A stretch of DNA of 59,085 nucleotides from Lepiota brunneoincarnata (lineage: Eukaryota; Basidiomycota; Agaricomycetes; Agaricales; Agaricaceae). The notes under the pieces were generated by a model. That model saw nothing but the letters and a program-made list of their open reading frames with translations, searched no databases and was not told the DNA's origin. The stretch spans positions 1 through 59,085 of the forward strand of contig JAEBUN010000085.1 in assembly GCA_023014365.1 (NCBI GenBank). Reading direction: 5' to 3'. This document shows, in pieces, positions 13,501 to 23,529 of this stretch (the first letter of the stretch is position 1; each line of letters starts with the position of its first letter). The translations under genes and the position numbers were made by a program.

Positions 13501-14137
13501 TGTGGACCAAACATCACATTGCATCCAAAAGACTTCTTTCCCACAATTGCAACCTTCTTCAGACTGTTTTTGGTGGCTGGCTTTGGTAGTTTTTGGCCAT
13601 ATAAGCATGTTGCAATTAGGGTCAATGCATTGAAAAATGCCTAGACATTCTCACATTGTCTTGAACCCTTTTTGCCATTCAGGAAGCTTTATCCCAACTA
13701 TTGTTATGGTTACGACCACCCTTGAACTCAAATGCCCAATGAATTGGTGGCCACTTGCCTTTGATGAGTTCATCAGGTGTAAAGTTCTGTTCAAAAGCTC
13801 CAACAGGAAAGTATGGCCATGACTTTCTAGTCTCCTTCAATCCTTCCATTGGCTGTTGTGGGAGAGGAGGCTGAATTAACTGTCCAAGGCTGACAAGTGT
13901 GGTGGATGGATTGGCTGGAAGAGAGGAATTCATAGAAGGGGAGGGTTTAGATATAATATGTGAAGTTGATGGAATAGAGGGAGTGATAAAATGATTAGGA
14001 ATATGTGAAGGCAGTTGAGTCACAGGTTTTGTTTCAAGGGAGAATTGAGGGAGTAGAGGAAGTCCAGGGATAGTAATAGGATGGGTGGGGCCATGGTTGA
14101 CCTGTGAATGGGGGGGCATAGATCCTGGCTGAGGCAA
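10576..14137 (-). CDS. MULE transposase with GCM1/WRKY-type finger joined to USP-type protease
   Basis: A multi-exon gene read from 14137 to 10576. A Pro/Ser-rich N-terminus leads to WPYFPVGAFEQNF and a KGKWPP segment (about 13680-13800). A zinc region follows with CNCGK, MQCDVW and GIHNHPHPP (13430-13600), the signature of GCM1/WRKY-related fingers in fungal Mutator-like elements. The DDE core has DAAHGFWADSGWAL and FMDGGSAKYYRLHFLSTF (12900-13060). Then come MDPELWQVLPTTTNAQES and FFEGIRSLYHWAI (12350-12480). A Lys-rich linker joins a protease-like domain: Cys box NSCWLDTSLQLLY (about 11980) and His box NHFIAHYKD with VYTYNDFDNGG (about 11110-11190), as in ubiquitin-specific proteases. Motifs for both catalytic parts are preserved. 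Whether all exons form one unbroken frame was not verified; stops near 13275 and 12200 sit where introns are plausible. Confidence 0.65.
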
Positions 14138-14699
14138 TAATACTGATTGAAGTGCTTGAATAAGAACTTGTATGTCAGTTGTTTCTGTAACAAGTAAGTT
14201 TGTGTAAGTTAGCTTTTAAATTAAAGTAAAATAACAAATGTGAGGTTGGATGAAGCTGTTGTATGGATGGAATTGGTTGGGGGGCCATCTGTGGAGATTT
14301 GGGAGGTAGTGGTGGAGGGACATCTTGTTCTGACTTGAAAAAGTACTTTGCACAGTACTTAATGAATCCCTGTGATAATTTAGTATCATGACTTCATACA
14401 AGTTTAATTCTGACTTACAAAAACCATGGGAAAATTTATGTCCAGTACAGATAGTTGAGGTTTGGAATGAGAAGTAGGAACTCAAGGTAGAGTTAGAGAG
14501 CAGTGGAGAAGTAAAACCACATAGGGGGGATGTTGGAATATTTATTGGTGTACCAATGGTGTTTTATACTTCTAACTATGAGTCATATCCTCATTGTACG
14601 ATATCCCAAGAGTAGCAGAAAACATGGGATACAGATCTTAAATATATTGAAAGAGCGGACATTGGTTTGAGAATGATGAAATATTGATCTTGCATGTAT

Positions 14700-14800
14700 T
14701 GAAATGTGAGCAGGATTTGAACCCTCAACCTCAAAAATGGAAATAACATGTTTGTACAGAGCTTGAAACACTAACCGTTACACCATAGTGTTATTTTATG
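14700..14800 (-). other. tRNA-like / Pol III promoter-like sequence
   Basis: On the minus strand an A-box-like TGGTGTAACGGTTAG (14771-14785) is followed about 60 nt later by a B-box-like GGTTCAAATCC (14713-14723), the spacing of a tRNA gene. The D-arm half is well kept, but the acceptor and T stems pair poorly and no clear anticodon loop of seven bases is visible. It could be a decayed tRNA or the head of a tRNA-derived SINE. The sequence on either side is AT-rich and without genes from 14210 to 15130; a purine tract (AGGGGGGA) directly before TGTTGGAATATT at 14533 could mark an LTR edge. Confidence 0.4.
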
Positions 14801-15129
14801 TAATATTTTGCTTATATGTACCATAATAATCGATTTTATGAAAAATACCCATATAAATATATTACCTAAAGTTTGGAATTAAAAAATATCTTATGAGATT
14901 TATTTTTCAAATAAATAAATAATGGTATACATCAGCATATACTGTCATTGGTTGGTAGGTCAGATGAGTGATAAGCTTGGACAAACACTTCTATCTCACT
15001 CTATTCTGGCCCAATTATTATATATATTATGGTAGAATGATGTATCAACATTGGAGTTTGAGTATTTGCTCGTGGGAATGCAGTGACTGATGTGACTGTC
15101 TGGGCTTGTTGCCCACCTGACCTACCAAC

Positions 15130-15475
15130 CTATCACAGTATTATCTGAAGTTTAGAATCAAAAATCATATGAGAGCTATCATGCAATTAATTAATTATAG
15201 TTTAAGGTACCTGTTGGCATATACATATCTAGAGCTTGGAAGTAGAAATCATGTATGAGAGTTATCATGTAATAAATTAATTATGGTTCAAGGTACCTGT
15301 CAACATATATTACCTAAAGTTCAGAATTAACAATGATTTATGAGAGTTATTGTGTAATAAATAAATTATGGTTCAAGGTACCCATCAATATATATCTGGA
15401 GCTCAGAAATAAAAATGATTTATGAGAGTTATCATGTAATAAATTGATTATGGTCCAAGATACCCATCAACATAT
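15130..15475. repeat. AT-rich tandem array, about 85-bp unit, 4 copies
   Basis: The core TATGAGAGTTATCATG recurs with small changes starting near 15168, 15254, 15339 and 15421 (spacing 86, 85 and 82). Each unit also has AATAAATTAATTATGG and a GGTACC-like block. A fifth, diverged unit lies near 14862-14935. Noncoding satellite-like DNA. Confidence 0.8.
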
Positions 15476-15487
15476 ATTGGAATATGC

Positions 15488-15682
15488 TCAAGGCTCAATA
15501 ACAGCAATATCACAGTAATGTGGCAGTAATGTGTGGTAATGTGCAGTAAAGTGACAGTGGTATCACAGTAAGATGGCGGCAATGTGCTGTAATGTGTGGT
15601 AAAGTGACAGTTCTGTCACAGCAAGGTGGCGGCAATGTCACAGTAGCATGGCGGTAATGTGCGGTTGCGGTACCATGTGCGG
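15488..15682. repeat. Short minisatellite of GGCGGTAATGT-like units
   Basis: Variants of CACAGTAATGTGGCGGTAATG follow one another for about 190 bp with period near 11 bp. It is richer in G than the surrounding AT-rich DNA. No coding frame. Confidence 0.7.
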
Positions 15683-15689
15683 CAAATTC

Positions 15690-17400
15690 TTAAGGCCTGT
15701 GGCCATTGTCAGACACTGGGTACAAGAGATTGGAATACTATCTAAATATGTGAAAGCAGACATCTCAGAAACTGAATCAGAATACCCAGACAAGTAAAAG
15801 CAATGCTGACTAATTTATTAGTGATAAGGCTATGGAAGAATGGCTCTGGTATGAATGTATCCAAGCATTGCATCTGATACTGTGTTAACTAAGATATTAG
15901 TTAAGATCCTTGTGACTGTACAAAAGACCCAGTGCTCTGTCTTTGCCCCAGAAAGCAGATGAGCCATAACACCTATGTCATTCGGATGGTACCTAGCCAT
16001 AATAACAGGTCCAGGAGTGAATCTTGACAAAGGCATGTAGAGATTAGAACCTAAGGGATTGGATGGGGGTATCTAAGAGGGTACTCAGGGAAGGATGCTC
16101 CCTGATAGAAACAAAAAGAGATCAGAAATGATGAACTTGAAAATGAAGATTGATAAGAATGGAATAAGCTAATTAATTCTAGTGTTAGTCTACTGCCTGA
16201 AGACTATGGAAGTGGACTTTAAAACATTAGGGTTGAGACCTCAGGTGTGGAGAGTCCAAGAATAAAATAAAAAACCTATAGATAAATATTAGTGAGGAAA
16301 CTCGCTAACCCAACTGGCTGTGATATAAATAGTCAGGCACCTAGGGAGCAAGTCCCTGAGAGCAAATTGATGTCACTGATATCGGAACTCATAAAATGAT
16401 GCTCTTAAATGATGAGGAGACAATAAAATCATGATGCTGAAGGCTTGTTTTCCAGTATACCCATAAGTTAATTGTATTTTTGTTATAAAACTCATCTGTA
16501 AATTACATGGGAGGCAAGAAACAGCTTGCCTATTTCCTCCCCTGATTGTATGGTTGATTAGGATAGGAATATAAAGCAATTTTACATGATTTTCTTTGGT
16601 CATAGACCACCAGAGACTTAGAGAGTTATACTCTTAAATACCAGACCCTTTGAAATGATTGAGATATTGACAGACCCTTCTGCTTGACTCAAGAGCTGAA
16701 TATGAGTTGATACGACTCTTCTGTTCTTAAGTAGAAAGTTCACTAATTTCCATTTCTTTGGGTTCCTCTTAGAGGCCTTGCCTCAGAAGTATACCATTGA
16801 ATTGTAGAGCTGTTTAATTGAGAAGTGAACATAGTACACTAGGGCCTGTTGAAAACACTGTCCACTAGGTCTATCTAGTTTAAAGATACTTACTGCAGGA
16901 GCTTGCAAGAAGCCTGTCTCACTGAGTAGTATAAAGTTTTATTGCATTATTCAGAAGCTGTAGTGTGCTAGGGCCTGTTAGATAATGCTGTCTGCTAGGC
17001 CTACTAGCTTAAAGACACTTACTGCAGGAGCTTGTAAAAAGCCTGTCTTGCTGGGTAGTGTAAAGTTATAGTATTGTCAAGAGAAAAGGACATAGTATGC
17101 TAGGGCCCATTAGAACATGCTGTCTGCTAGGTCTATGGAGGCTCACTGATTGTGAAAGCTTGCATTTTGCCTGACTTATTGAATCATGAAGATATTAGTT
17201 AACATATTATATAGTAATGACCATTGAAGTTCCCATTGCATTCAGATAAGACAACTGTCTGTCTAGTTGGAGACTAAGAGAATAACATACCAAAACCCTA
17301 AAACATTAGAATTGAATATATTTCTGGAGATTTGCGACAACCATGAACTTATAAAGTCAGAATTAGCAAACTTGTTAATGAACTTCATTTTCAATCTTGT
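15690..17400. other. Unassigned region, possibly decayed Copia pol
   Basis: Only short frames exist. A motif TAGGGCCTGTTAGA followed by TGCTGTC and CTGCAGGAGCTTG recurs about every 125 bp between 16840 and 17130, so part of this is a degenerate three-unit repeat. The downstream minus-strand Copia relic points this way, so decayed integrase and RT sequence may lie here, but no motif is clear. Confidence 0.3.
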
Positions 17401-18420
17401 AAAGTAATCTGCTTTTCATCATTGTGAGTCCAGGACAATAATAAATAGGCATCAAGCATGTAACTGCAACTTCTGCTTTGTCACTATGCTGGATCTGATG
17501 ATGCAAGAGGATGGAACCTATTCCTTTGATCATTAATGGAGCATCTTTGTTGGCAGTACTAACCAGTCCAAAATTGCCTTCTTTAAGATCATTGAAGTCC
17601 TCTAAACTCCCTGAAAAATGATGGGAGATGCCCTGAATCTAAGATCCATTTAGTGCTATTGGGCTTAAGTGCTTTCTTCTTTCCCTTACATTTTTTGCAT
17701 TTAGACAGATCACATGACATGCCACATTTATTACTAATGATGAAAGGCATACAGGAATGGTAATTACTAAAGTCCAAAGTGCCTACATGGGTGCTGGCAT
17801 ATTGGGTGGAGGAGTTCCCCAAAGCATGGGGTCCTCCTCATTGAACTTGGGACTGTAATCTGTTGTCAGTGAGATTCTTCTGTGAGAATTGGTCTACACA
17901 CATGTATACATCATTGTCCTCTTCCATTCCAGATATATCATCCTCATCATCATCCTCAAACATCTTCTCTACAGGTGGCAACAGTGTTTTCTCCTTTCCA
18001 CTTGGAGTAAACTCCATGAGTTGTCTAGCCTCTTTCATCCTCATGTTGTAAGATGCACAGGCTCAGGCCTTTGCAGATTCAAAAGGTCCCTTAGAGGAAC
18101 CAACAATAGGGGATAAGATCTTGGAGCAGGAAGAGGTTGCAGGATTTCCCATGTGACCAGAAGAAACAGGCCAATTGTTGAAAGGAGTATGATTAGGACC
18201 AGTATGGTGCCTTGCATCACAGATGTTTTTTACAAGGGAACAAGTTGATGGGGGGGAAGAAGGAAGGTTGGCGATTGCTGGTAAACATATGGCAAATTGC
18301 CCTGTGGCTGCCAGCAGGGCACCTTTGGGAGCCATTGCCTCAGAAGCTTTCTTTCCTTTTCTACCACAGCGTCCACACTTCTTCTTTGGCTCTTTGCTGG
18401 AGGAGTTTCTGGGGTTGCCC

Positions 18421-18535
18421 TGCTGCTGCTTCTGCTGCCCTTGAGGTGCATTTTGCTGCTGCAGCTGCTGCTGGTATTGCTGCTGCAGCTGCAGCTGGTA
18501 TTGCTGCTGCAGCTGCTGCTGGTATTGCTGCTGCC
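18421..18535. repeat. CTG/CAG trinucleotide-rich tract
   Basis: The plus strand runs of CTGCTG interrupted by GTATTG and CAG encode, on the minus strand, Gln blocks separated by Tyr and Leu in the Copia gag. The pattern is a 30-36 bp higher-order repeat (QQQYQQQLQ), so unequal exchange as well as slippage is likely. Confidence 0.8.
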
Positions 18536-18977
18536 ACTAGGGTTTACCACCTTGACAGTGGACTCCGGAATTGCAGGCTGCATTAGTGGCAGCAGTGCCA
18601 TTGTGCCTATTCCATTCATTCATAATTTGGGCACATATGTTATCGAAGGTAATATGTGACAACTCTGTAGTCGACAGAATTATACCCTGTAGATTATCCC
18701 ATGGAATACCATTGATCAGTGTCATCACCTATAGGAGCACTGGCACCTCCACATTTGTGGCATGCAATTGGTGGAACTTAGTAGTGAGATTTGAGATCTC
18801 AACACTTGGATCAGTGGTTCTGGACAACCAGAAGTTGAGGGTGTTCTGGAAGATGATGAATGTGGCCAAAGGGCCAGTCATCCCATAGAGTGCTTTGAGG
18901 TGTGCCCACAACTCAGCAGCAGTGTCTTTTCTATCATCGAGCAAAGTGTCAGAGAGATGGATCATAATGGCACCATG

Positions 18978-19269
18978 TGTAAGGGGACAGGCATCATGCC
19001 CCCCCCCCTTATGCAAGGTACGTCTAGGGACTTGTGGTTGGATGTCCAGGCTCAGCCTTCGGCCACCCCCATCCCTGAGCCCAATCCGCGGATGACTTTA
19101 TCATCTTTAGTTGTTTGTATATTGTTTGTGCATGTTATTTCTGGTAGCTATTGTAGTGTTTAGTTGCCCGGTCTGTGTGCAGACCACGATGTATATATGT
19201 AGCGTGGGTGGCGATTGTAATTGCCACCTGAATATCAATTTGGTTCTGGTGCTCTTTACTCCCCTAACA
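18978..19269 (+). repeat. 5' LTR of the KH element (292 bp)
   Basis: TG..CA ends, an inverted repeat near the start (TAAGGGG against CCCCTTA), a C-run, a TATA motif and a 44-nt stretch after the predicted start. It lacks a roughly 37-bp unit that the 3' LTR has once and the 40.7-kb copy has twice. Confidence 0.85.
19191..19236 (+). promoter_or_regulatory. TATA box and predicted transcript start of the KH element
   Basis: TATATAT at 19192-19198 lies about 34 bp before ACCTGAATAT (19226-19235), the stretch complementary to the primer site. In Tf1-type self-priming elements the RNA 5' end is exactly this stretch, so a start at or near 19226 is inferred. Confidence 0.6.
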
Positions 19270-19281
19270 GAATATTCAGGT
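19270..19281 (+). other. Self-priming primer-binding site
   Basis: ATATTCAGGT (19272-19281), beginning two bases after the LTR end, is the exact reverse complement of 19226-19235 in the LTR. No match to a tRNA 3' end was recognised. This is the layout of Tf1/sushi-type self-primed retrotransposons. Confidence 0.65.
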
Positions 19282-19349
19282 CTCTACGCAGACCCGCCGC
19301 CCTAGCCCTCTGCACCCCATCTATCCCTGTTTACAGCCCTACTGCCAGT

Positions 19350-20426
19350 ATGCCTTGCCGAAAGTCCTCAGGCAAGCAGAAAGCAACTGCGCCCACCCTA
19401 CCGACAACAGCCCCTGCCTCAGCAGGACCCTCACATTCTGGTGCAGACACGCAGGCCCTTTTGGCCAGGATCAGCGAGCTTAACCGCTTGATCAGTTCTC
19501 TCTTGTCCCGCCTACGCACCCTCGAGGATCGCACCTCAACGGCTGCAGCCGGTCCCTCCCCAGCCGTCATCCAGGCAGCCACTACCCAGAAGGGTTGCTT
19601 GCGGATCTCCGCAGGTGCCCCATGCACTCCTAGCCGCCTGGGCCCCACTTGCCCTGCGGTTAAAGGCACTACTACTGCCCTCCCACTCTCAGCTCACTAC
19701 CCGCAGGAAGACCAGGCCAATCGCTACCAGACCACTCTTGTCATTGCTGACGACTTGAGTGGTCACGTGATTGGTCACGGCGGACACGGCCTCAAACAGG
19801 TCACCGACATCAGCGGTGCTCACCTCCGTGTCTACTCTGTGGCCACGGATGGTGCCGATGAGCGCCATGTCTCTATCAGGGGGACTGAGCAGCAACTCGG
19901 TGATGCCCTCGTGGTATTAGGTAAGCAGATTGCACGCAAGCGCATCCACCTTCCCAAGACGAAGAAGGAGAAGACAACAGCAGCTTCCGGCCCCACCTTG
20001 GCAGCCCCTGGGTTGTCTGCTCCTGGAGTGTCCCAGGCTCCTGCTCCGCCCCGCGCGGACCCCACTACCCCCGGCTCTGCTACCCCAGTCCCTGACTGGG
20101 CGCATCCGGGTGCACGGTCCTCACAGGCACCTTCCGTCGCACCCACTCCCCCCAGGATCTTTACCCCGGCTGACGTCCCATCAACAACTATGCGTATGGC
20201 TGCATCTACTCCTACCCCTACTCGTTCGCCTGTGGTTTCTCAGCAACCGTTGTGCGGCTCCCCTGTGCCCATCTCTACCCCCTCCAGCACATCTACTCCC
20301 GGAGTCCCATCTGTCCGGATGGGAAGTGTCACCCCTACCCCCGGCCTTGACCCTGATGGAGGTCAACAGTGTCCTCTCGACCTGGGGCCATGGAGTTATG
20401 CCCATAACCCCTGCCGACCGTCTTGA
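19350..20426 (+). CDS. KH-domain, coiled-coil protein (retroelement-encoded)
   Basis: The first ATG after the LTR is at 19350 and gives 358 residues; the frame is open further upstream into the LTR, but that part is untranslated leader. Residues 1-34 are basic and Ala/Pro/Ser-rich. Residues 35-62 (LLARISELNRLISSLLSRL) look like a short coiled coil that could multimerise. Residues 127-197 form a KH RNA-binding domain: VIADDLSGHVIGHGGHGLKQ with the GxxG loop at 142-145, then an RHVSIRGTE strand and a basic end (KRIHLPKTKKEK). The rest is Pro/Ser/Thr-rich. Near 20340-20390 another frame becomes more protein-like (TPADRLDTACSLIEDGS) and runs to 20499, so a frameshift probably cuts the true C-terminus. 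It sits where Gag normally is; a role in binding and packaging the element RNA is inferred. Confidence 0.8.
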   Translation: MPCRKSSGKQKATAPTLPTTAPASAGPSHSGADTQALLARISELNRLISSLLSRLRTLEDRTSTAAAGPSPAVIQAATTQKGCLRISAGAPCTPSRLGPTCPAVKGTTTALPLSAHYPQEDQANRYQTTLVIADDLSGHVIGHGGHGLKQVTDISGAHLRVYSVATDGADERHVSIRGTEQQLGDALVVLGKQIARKRIHLPKTKKEKTTAASGPTLAAPGLSAPGVSQAPAPPRADPTTPGSATPVPDWAHPGARSSQAPSVAPTPPRIFTPADVPSTTMRMAASTPTPTRSPVVSQQPLCGSPVPISTPSSTSTPGVPSVRMGSVTPTPGLDPDGGQQCPLDLGPWSYAHNPCRPS

Positions 20427-20547
20427 TACAGCCTGCTCCCTTATTGAGGATGGGTCCATCATTTGGTTAGCAGACAGCCGCTGGGCTCGCACTGTCTAGG
20501 ACAAAGGAACCAAGTTGCTAGGTCGTCGACTCTTAAGAGGGGGCTGG

Positions 20548-20876
20548 TGTAAGGGGATGGGCATTGTGCCCCCCCCTTACACAAGGTACATCTAGGGACT
20601 TGTGGTTGGATGTCCGGGCTTGGCCTTCTTAGCCGATGTCCAATGCCCGAGCCTGGTCTTGGCCTTTGGCCACCCCCATCCCCAAGCCCGATCCGCGGAT
20701 GACTTTATCACCTTTAGTTGTTTGTATATTGCTTGTGCATGTTATTTCTGGTAGCTATTGTAGTGTTTAGTTGCCCAGTCTGTGCGCAGACCACTATGTA
20801 TATATGTAGCATGGGTGGCGATTGTAATCGCCACCTGAATATCAATTTGGTTCCAGTGCTCTTTACTCTCCTAACA
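20548..20876 (+). repeat. 3' LTR of the KH element (329 bp)
   Basis: Same ends as the 5' LTR. It contains one copy of the CTTCTTAGCCGATG unit absent from the 5' LTR, and many point differences, so the insertion is not recent. Confidence 0.85.
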
Positions 20877-21105
20877 CCATGGGCTTGCATATCACACATT
20901 TCCCATGCAGTGATTTCATCCTGGTTTGGAGTGGTAGTCACGTCATTTGTGGTGATGGTAATTCTCATTGGGTGAGAAGAATGTCCCAGAGCCCAACACA
21001 CTTGAAAGCAGCAGTCATGTGCTTAACCCAGGTGGAATAATTTCCAGCACTGGTGAGAATGGGGATGGAAGCAAAGATAGATCCATTAGAGCTAGTAGAA
21101 GACAT

Positions 21106-21640
21106 AGTTCTAAATATAAAACTTGTTAGCAATCATGCAGCTAGCACAGCGCAAACAGTGTAGAAATGAGCTTGCAATTGTCTGTAGTGATGAGGGAAAG
21201 GACATGGTGTGGACTCATCAAGTTGGAACAACTCTCAAGCTCACAACAGGGTGATCCAGCTTGTTGGGGTGCAGCATGTTATTGTGCAAGCCAACAGGTG
21301 ATCATCAGGGCCCATAACCTGTTGAAGCAGCGAGGCGTAAGTGAAGTGGTAATGGACACTCACATTGTAGCTTGAGAGAGTTGCTGAGAAAAGATAAAAG
21401 TGAGTTGTAGAGCAGGTAGATTGTTCTAAAGGTAATACAAGAAATGTAGAGCCATTTTATACTCATAAGAGTTCACAGCATGTACTACTCATATAGATAT
21501 GAAAGGAGTCATATGTATGCATAGTGAGTCATAGAGGTCAACACAGTCATAACAAGCGAATAGCATTTCAAGCTCAAGACTATGTATGACTAGGCATATG
21601 TCATAGAGTAAAGGTGCAAGCACAAGACAGTATCAGTGAC
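21106..21640 (-). other. Leader and probable LTR of the minus-strand Copia
   Basis: Read on the minus strand, CTTCAACA ends just before GGTTATGGGCCC, a primer-site-like sequence seen after Copia LTRs. This puts the LTR end near 21320, with the LTR above it and a leader of about 200 nt before gag. The outer LTR edge was not found. Confidence 0.4.
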
Positions 21641-21662
21641 CAGAAAGGAAAATATATATTAT

Positions 21663-21778
21663 TTTCAACAAAAGACATGTCAGCTGACATTTTCACCAAA
21701 GCTTTACCCCACAAAGCCTTCATCAAGTTTCAGGAGCATTTGGGAGTCATACTCAATGTCGGGACACCTTGTCCATGA
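21663..21778 (+). pseudogene. Copia RNase H C-terminus, 5'-truncated
   Basis: The plus strand encodes STKDMSADIFTKALPHKAF and FQEHLGVILN before a stop at 21776-21778. TKDMxADIFTKALP is the conserved end of Ty1/copia polyproteins. It is opposite in orientation to the Copia relic upstream, so it is a second element of which only the 3' end is left. Confidence 0.75.
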
Positions 21779-23529
21779 CATTTTGCTCATCATACAAGGA
21801 GTATGTGAGGAGCACCTGAGTACAGTGTCTCCTCAGATAAGGAGTAATAAGTTTCACCATTTTCTATATGTTTTCACTTTCTCCTAATCGTGTATTATAA
21901 ATACATTGTGTATGCTCGCCTGGAGTCCAGGTTTTGTCCCTCGGACTCCAGGTATGTTCTAGTATTCTTATTTGCAGTGTAGCTTACAAAGGTTTCGTCC
22001 CTCGGACTCCAGTAATAAATCTCTGCTTGATTATCTAAACTCTGCGCAAATGTCTCAATGACAAATGTATCACTCCAATAATGATGACCCATCATGATTA
22101 TACCTCCTTCTTATTATACCTTTACTATGGGGTGAATTTGAGCAGTGGAAGGAGAGTGATGGCAGCGACTCGAGCAATGGGAACTAAGGGATAGAGCTCG
22201 AGTTCCAAATCAGGGTGCGGAGTTCGAAACCGAGGTTCAGAACGCGTCTTTACATCTTATAGAGAATGGGACGTCGAGGGTGGGAGTGATGGGGGGATTT
22301 GTCAGGCTGACTCAGCTTAGTCAGTTCTTACTAATTTGTTCTGATTGGCTGGCTGAGGGGGTCAATAACAAGGAGGGGGTTTGGGAGTCTATAAATTTGG
22401 GGATCTGGGGGGGTGGGGGGTGAGATGTCAAAGGCGAAATTACGAAGTAAATTGATAGGAAGAATATTGAGGAATAAATTGATCTTTGTTCAGGAAGAAG
22501 GGGGTCTGGAGAGTGCTACAGTGGCTCGGTCAACACGATGTTTTAGGGGCCAGGGAAGGCCTACTGGCTCTCCCCTCCGGCGAAAACACCACGCAAATCG
22601 ATAGAGAGGGCATTGAGGAATAACCCCTTTGATGGGAATATTGATGGGGGTATTCCCAGTGCTAGAGGCGTTCGTTCTCTATGTGAATTTGGGATTGGGG
22701 AGCGGCCCTAGGCTTGCCAATTCCCTGATTTAACGGGCATTTATCAATAGGTGGGGTGTTGAGGAATCAGACATGGCCCCTGATGGCCATCAGAGGGGAA
22801 AATGCAAAAAGCGCATTTCGAGTGGCATCCACTCGCTCAATTGCTACAATACCTTGGGGGCCCTTTGGGGTACAGATCGCGAAGACCTCGCAAAAATCTG
22901 GAACAGAACCAATAGGGAGATTGTGGAGAAATCGTAATTACACTGTAATTCTGAAGGAAATTCGTCCCAGGGCCCTGCATTTATTTGGAATCTTCGCTGC
23001 ATAGTCCCATGTTACCCCTCCCATGGGTGGACATGTCCTCAACGTCCTGAAGCAAATCAATAGGCACAATATTGTGCAACACTCAGTTTTATATTGTACA
23101 TGATATTCAATATCCCCGCTTATATGCTTATTCCCCTCGCGCCAAACCTGGGATTCACGTGTCTTACATCTCTACCATGGCCCCCAAATGATCCGCAAAT
23201 AAATCAATAGATGGAATGTCGAGCAATTGGAATTTCTTTGGAAACATTGAAATTCTGGCAATTGCTGACAAATCCGGATCAATGCCCATCTGAGCTTCTC
23301 ACGCTCAGTCCACCATTGATCTTCCTGCCACCATCCAGCCATAAAAATTCGCTAAAAATACGCATAAATTCCCAAAAATTTGGATAATATTGGATACATC
23401 CAACATCATTGTAAATCACAAATAAACTGTAAAAATAATTGTTAAAAATTCAGGAAAATTAGAAATAAATTACAGATAAATCTAACTGCTCAGTTAATAG
23501 TGGAGATTTGATATAATCAATACTAAGGG
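21779..23529. other. Copia 3' flank and unassigned sequence
   Basis: Directly after the Copia stop there may be an LTR; it contains a direct repeat of GTCCCTCGGACTCCAG (about 21937 and 21995). From 22100 to 23500 I see no gene. A block TATAGAGAATGGGACGT with GACTCAGCTTAGTCAG at about 22256-22325 recurs at about 24514-24560. Confidence 0.35.

Larger units (their letters stand above)
18978..20876 (+). mobile_element. 1.9-kb non-autonomous LTR retrotransposon with KH-domain ORF
   Basis: A complete element: LTRs 18978-19269 and 20548-20876 starting TGTAAGGGG and ending CCTAACA, flanked by the 5-bp duplication CCATG (18973-18977 and 20877-20881). It sits in the minus-strand Copia gag. The internal 1278 bp hold a primer site complementary to the LTR's own predicted transcript start, one ORF with a KH domain, and a purine tract (AAGAGGGGG, 20535-20543). 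No protease, RT, RNase H or integrase is present, so it must borrow these in trans. The class resembles LARD/TRIM elements, but those usually lack a protein. Solo LTRs of the same family lie at 35885 and 40697, and a further LTR at 58767. Confidence 0.85.
17411..21105 (-). pseudogene. Ty1/copia gag-pol relic split by an LTR element
   Basis: Read from ATG 21105 downward: a UBN2-type Copia gag with GNYSTWVKHMTAAF and VGLWDILLTQ, then, beyond the KH element, HLSDTLLDDRKDTAAELW, LKALYGMTGPLATF and NGIPWDNLQGIILS. A Gln-rich stretch follows, then CGRCGRKGKK (knuckle remnant), acidic spacer, CKKCKGKKK, and the protease start KWILDSG (about 17650), where the usual Ser after GA is lost. Further down, PLMIKGIGSI and YYCPGLT match the GAG pre-integrase side. 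Stops occur near 20960, 18726, 18535, 18063 and 17835. The element is dead. A purine/PBS-like GGTTATGGGCCC (rev. comp. of 21308-21319) lies upstream of gag. Confidence 0.75.

Noticed and set aside
18421..18535. Poly-Gln tract as sign of a host transcription factor
   Set aside because: The Gln blocks lie in frame with Copia gag motifs on the minus strand.
19221..19349. 43-codon N-terminal extension of the KH protein
   Set aside because: This part lies in the LTR and leader, has no ATG start, and overlaps the primer-binding site.
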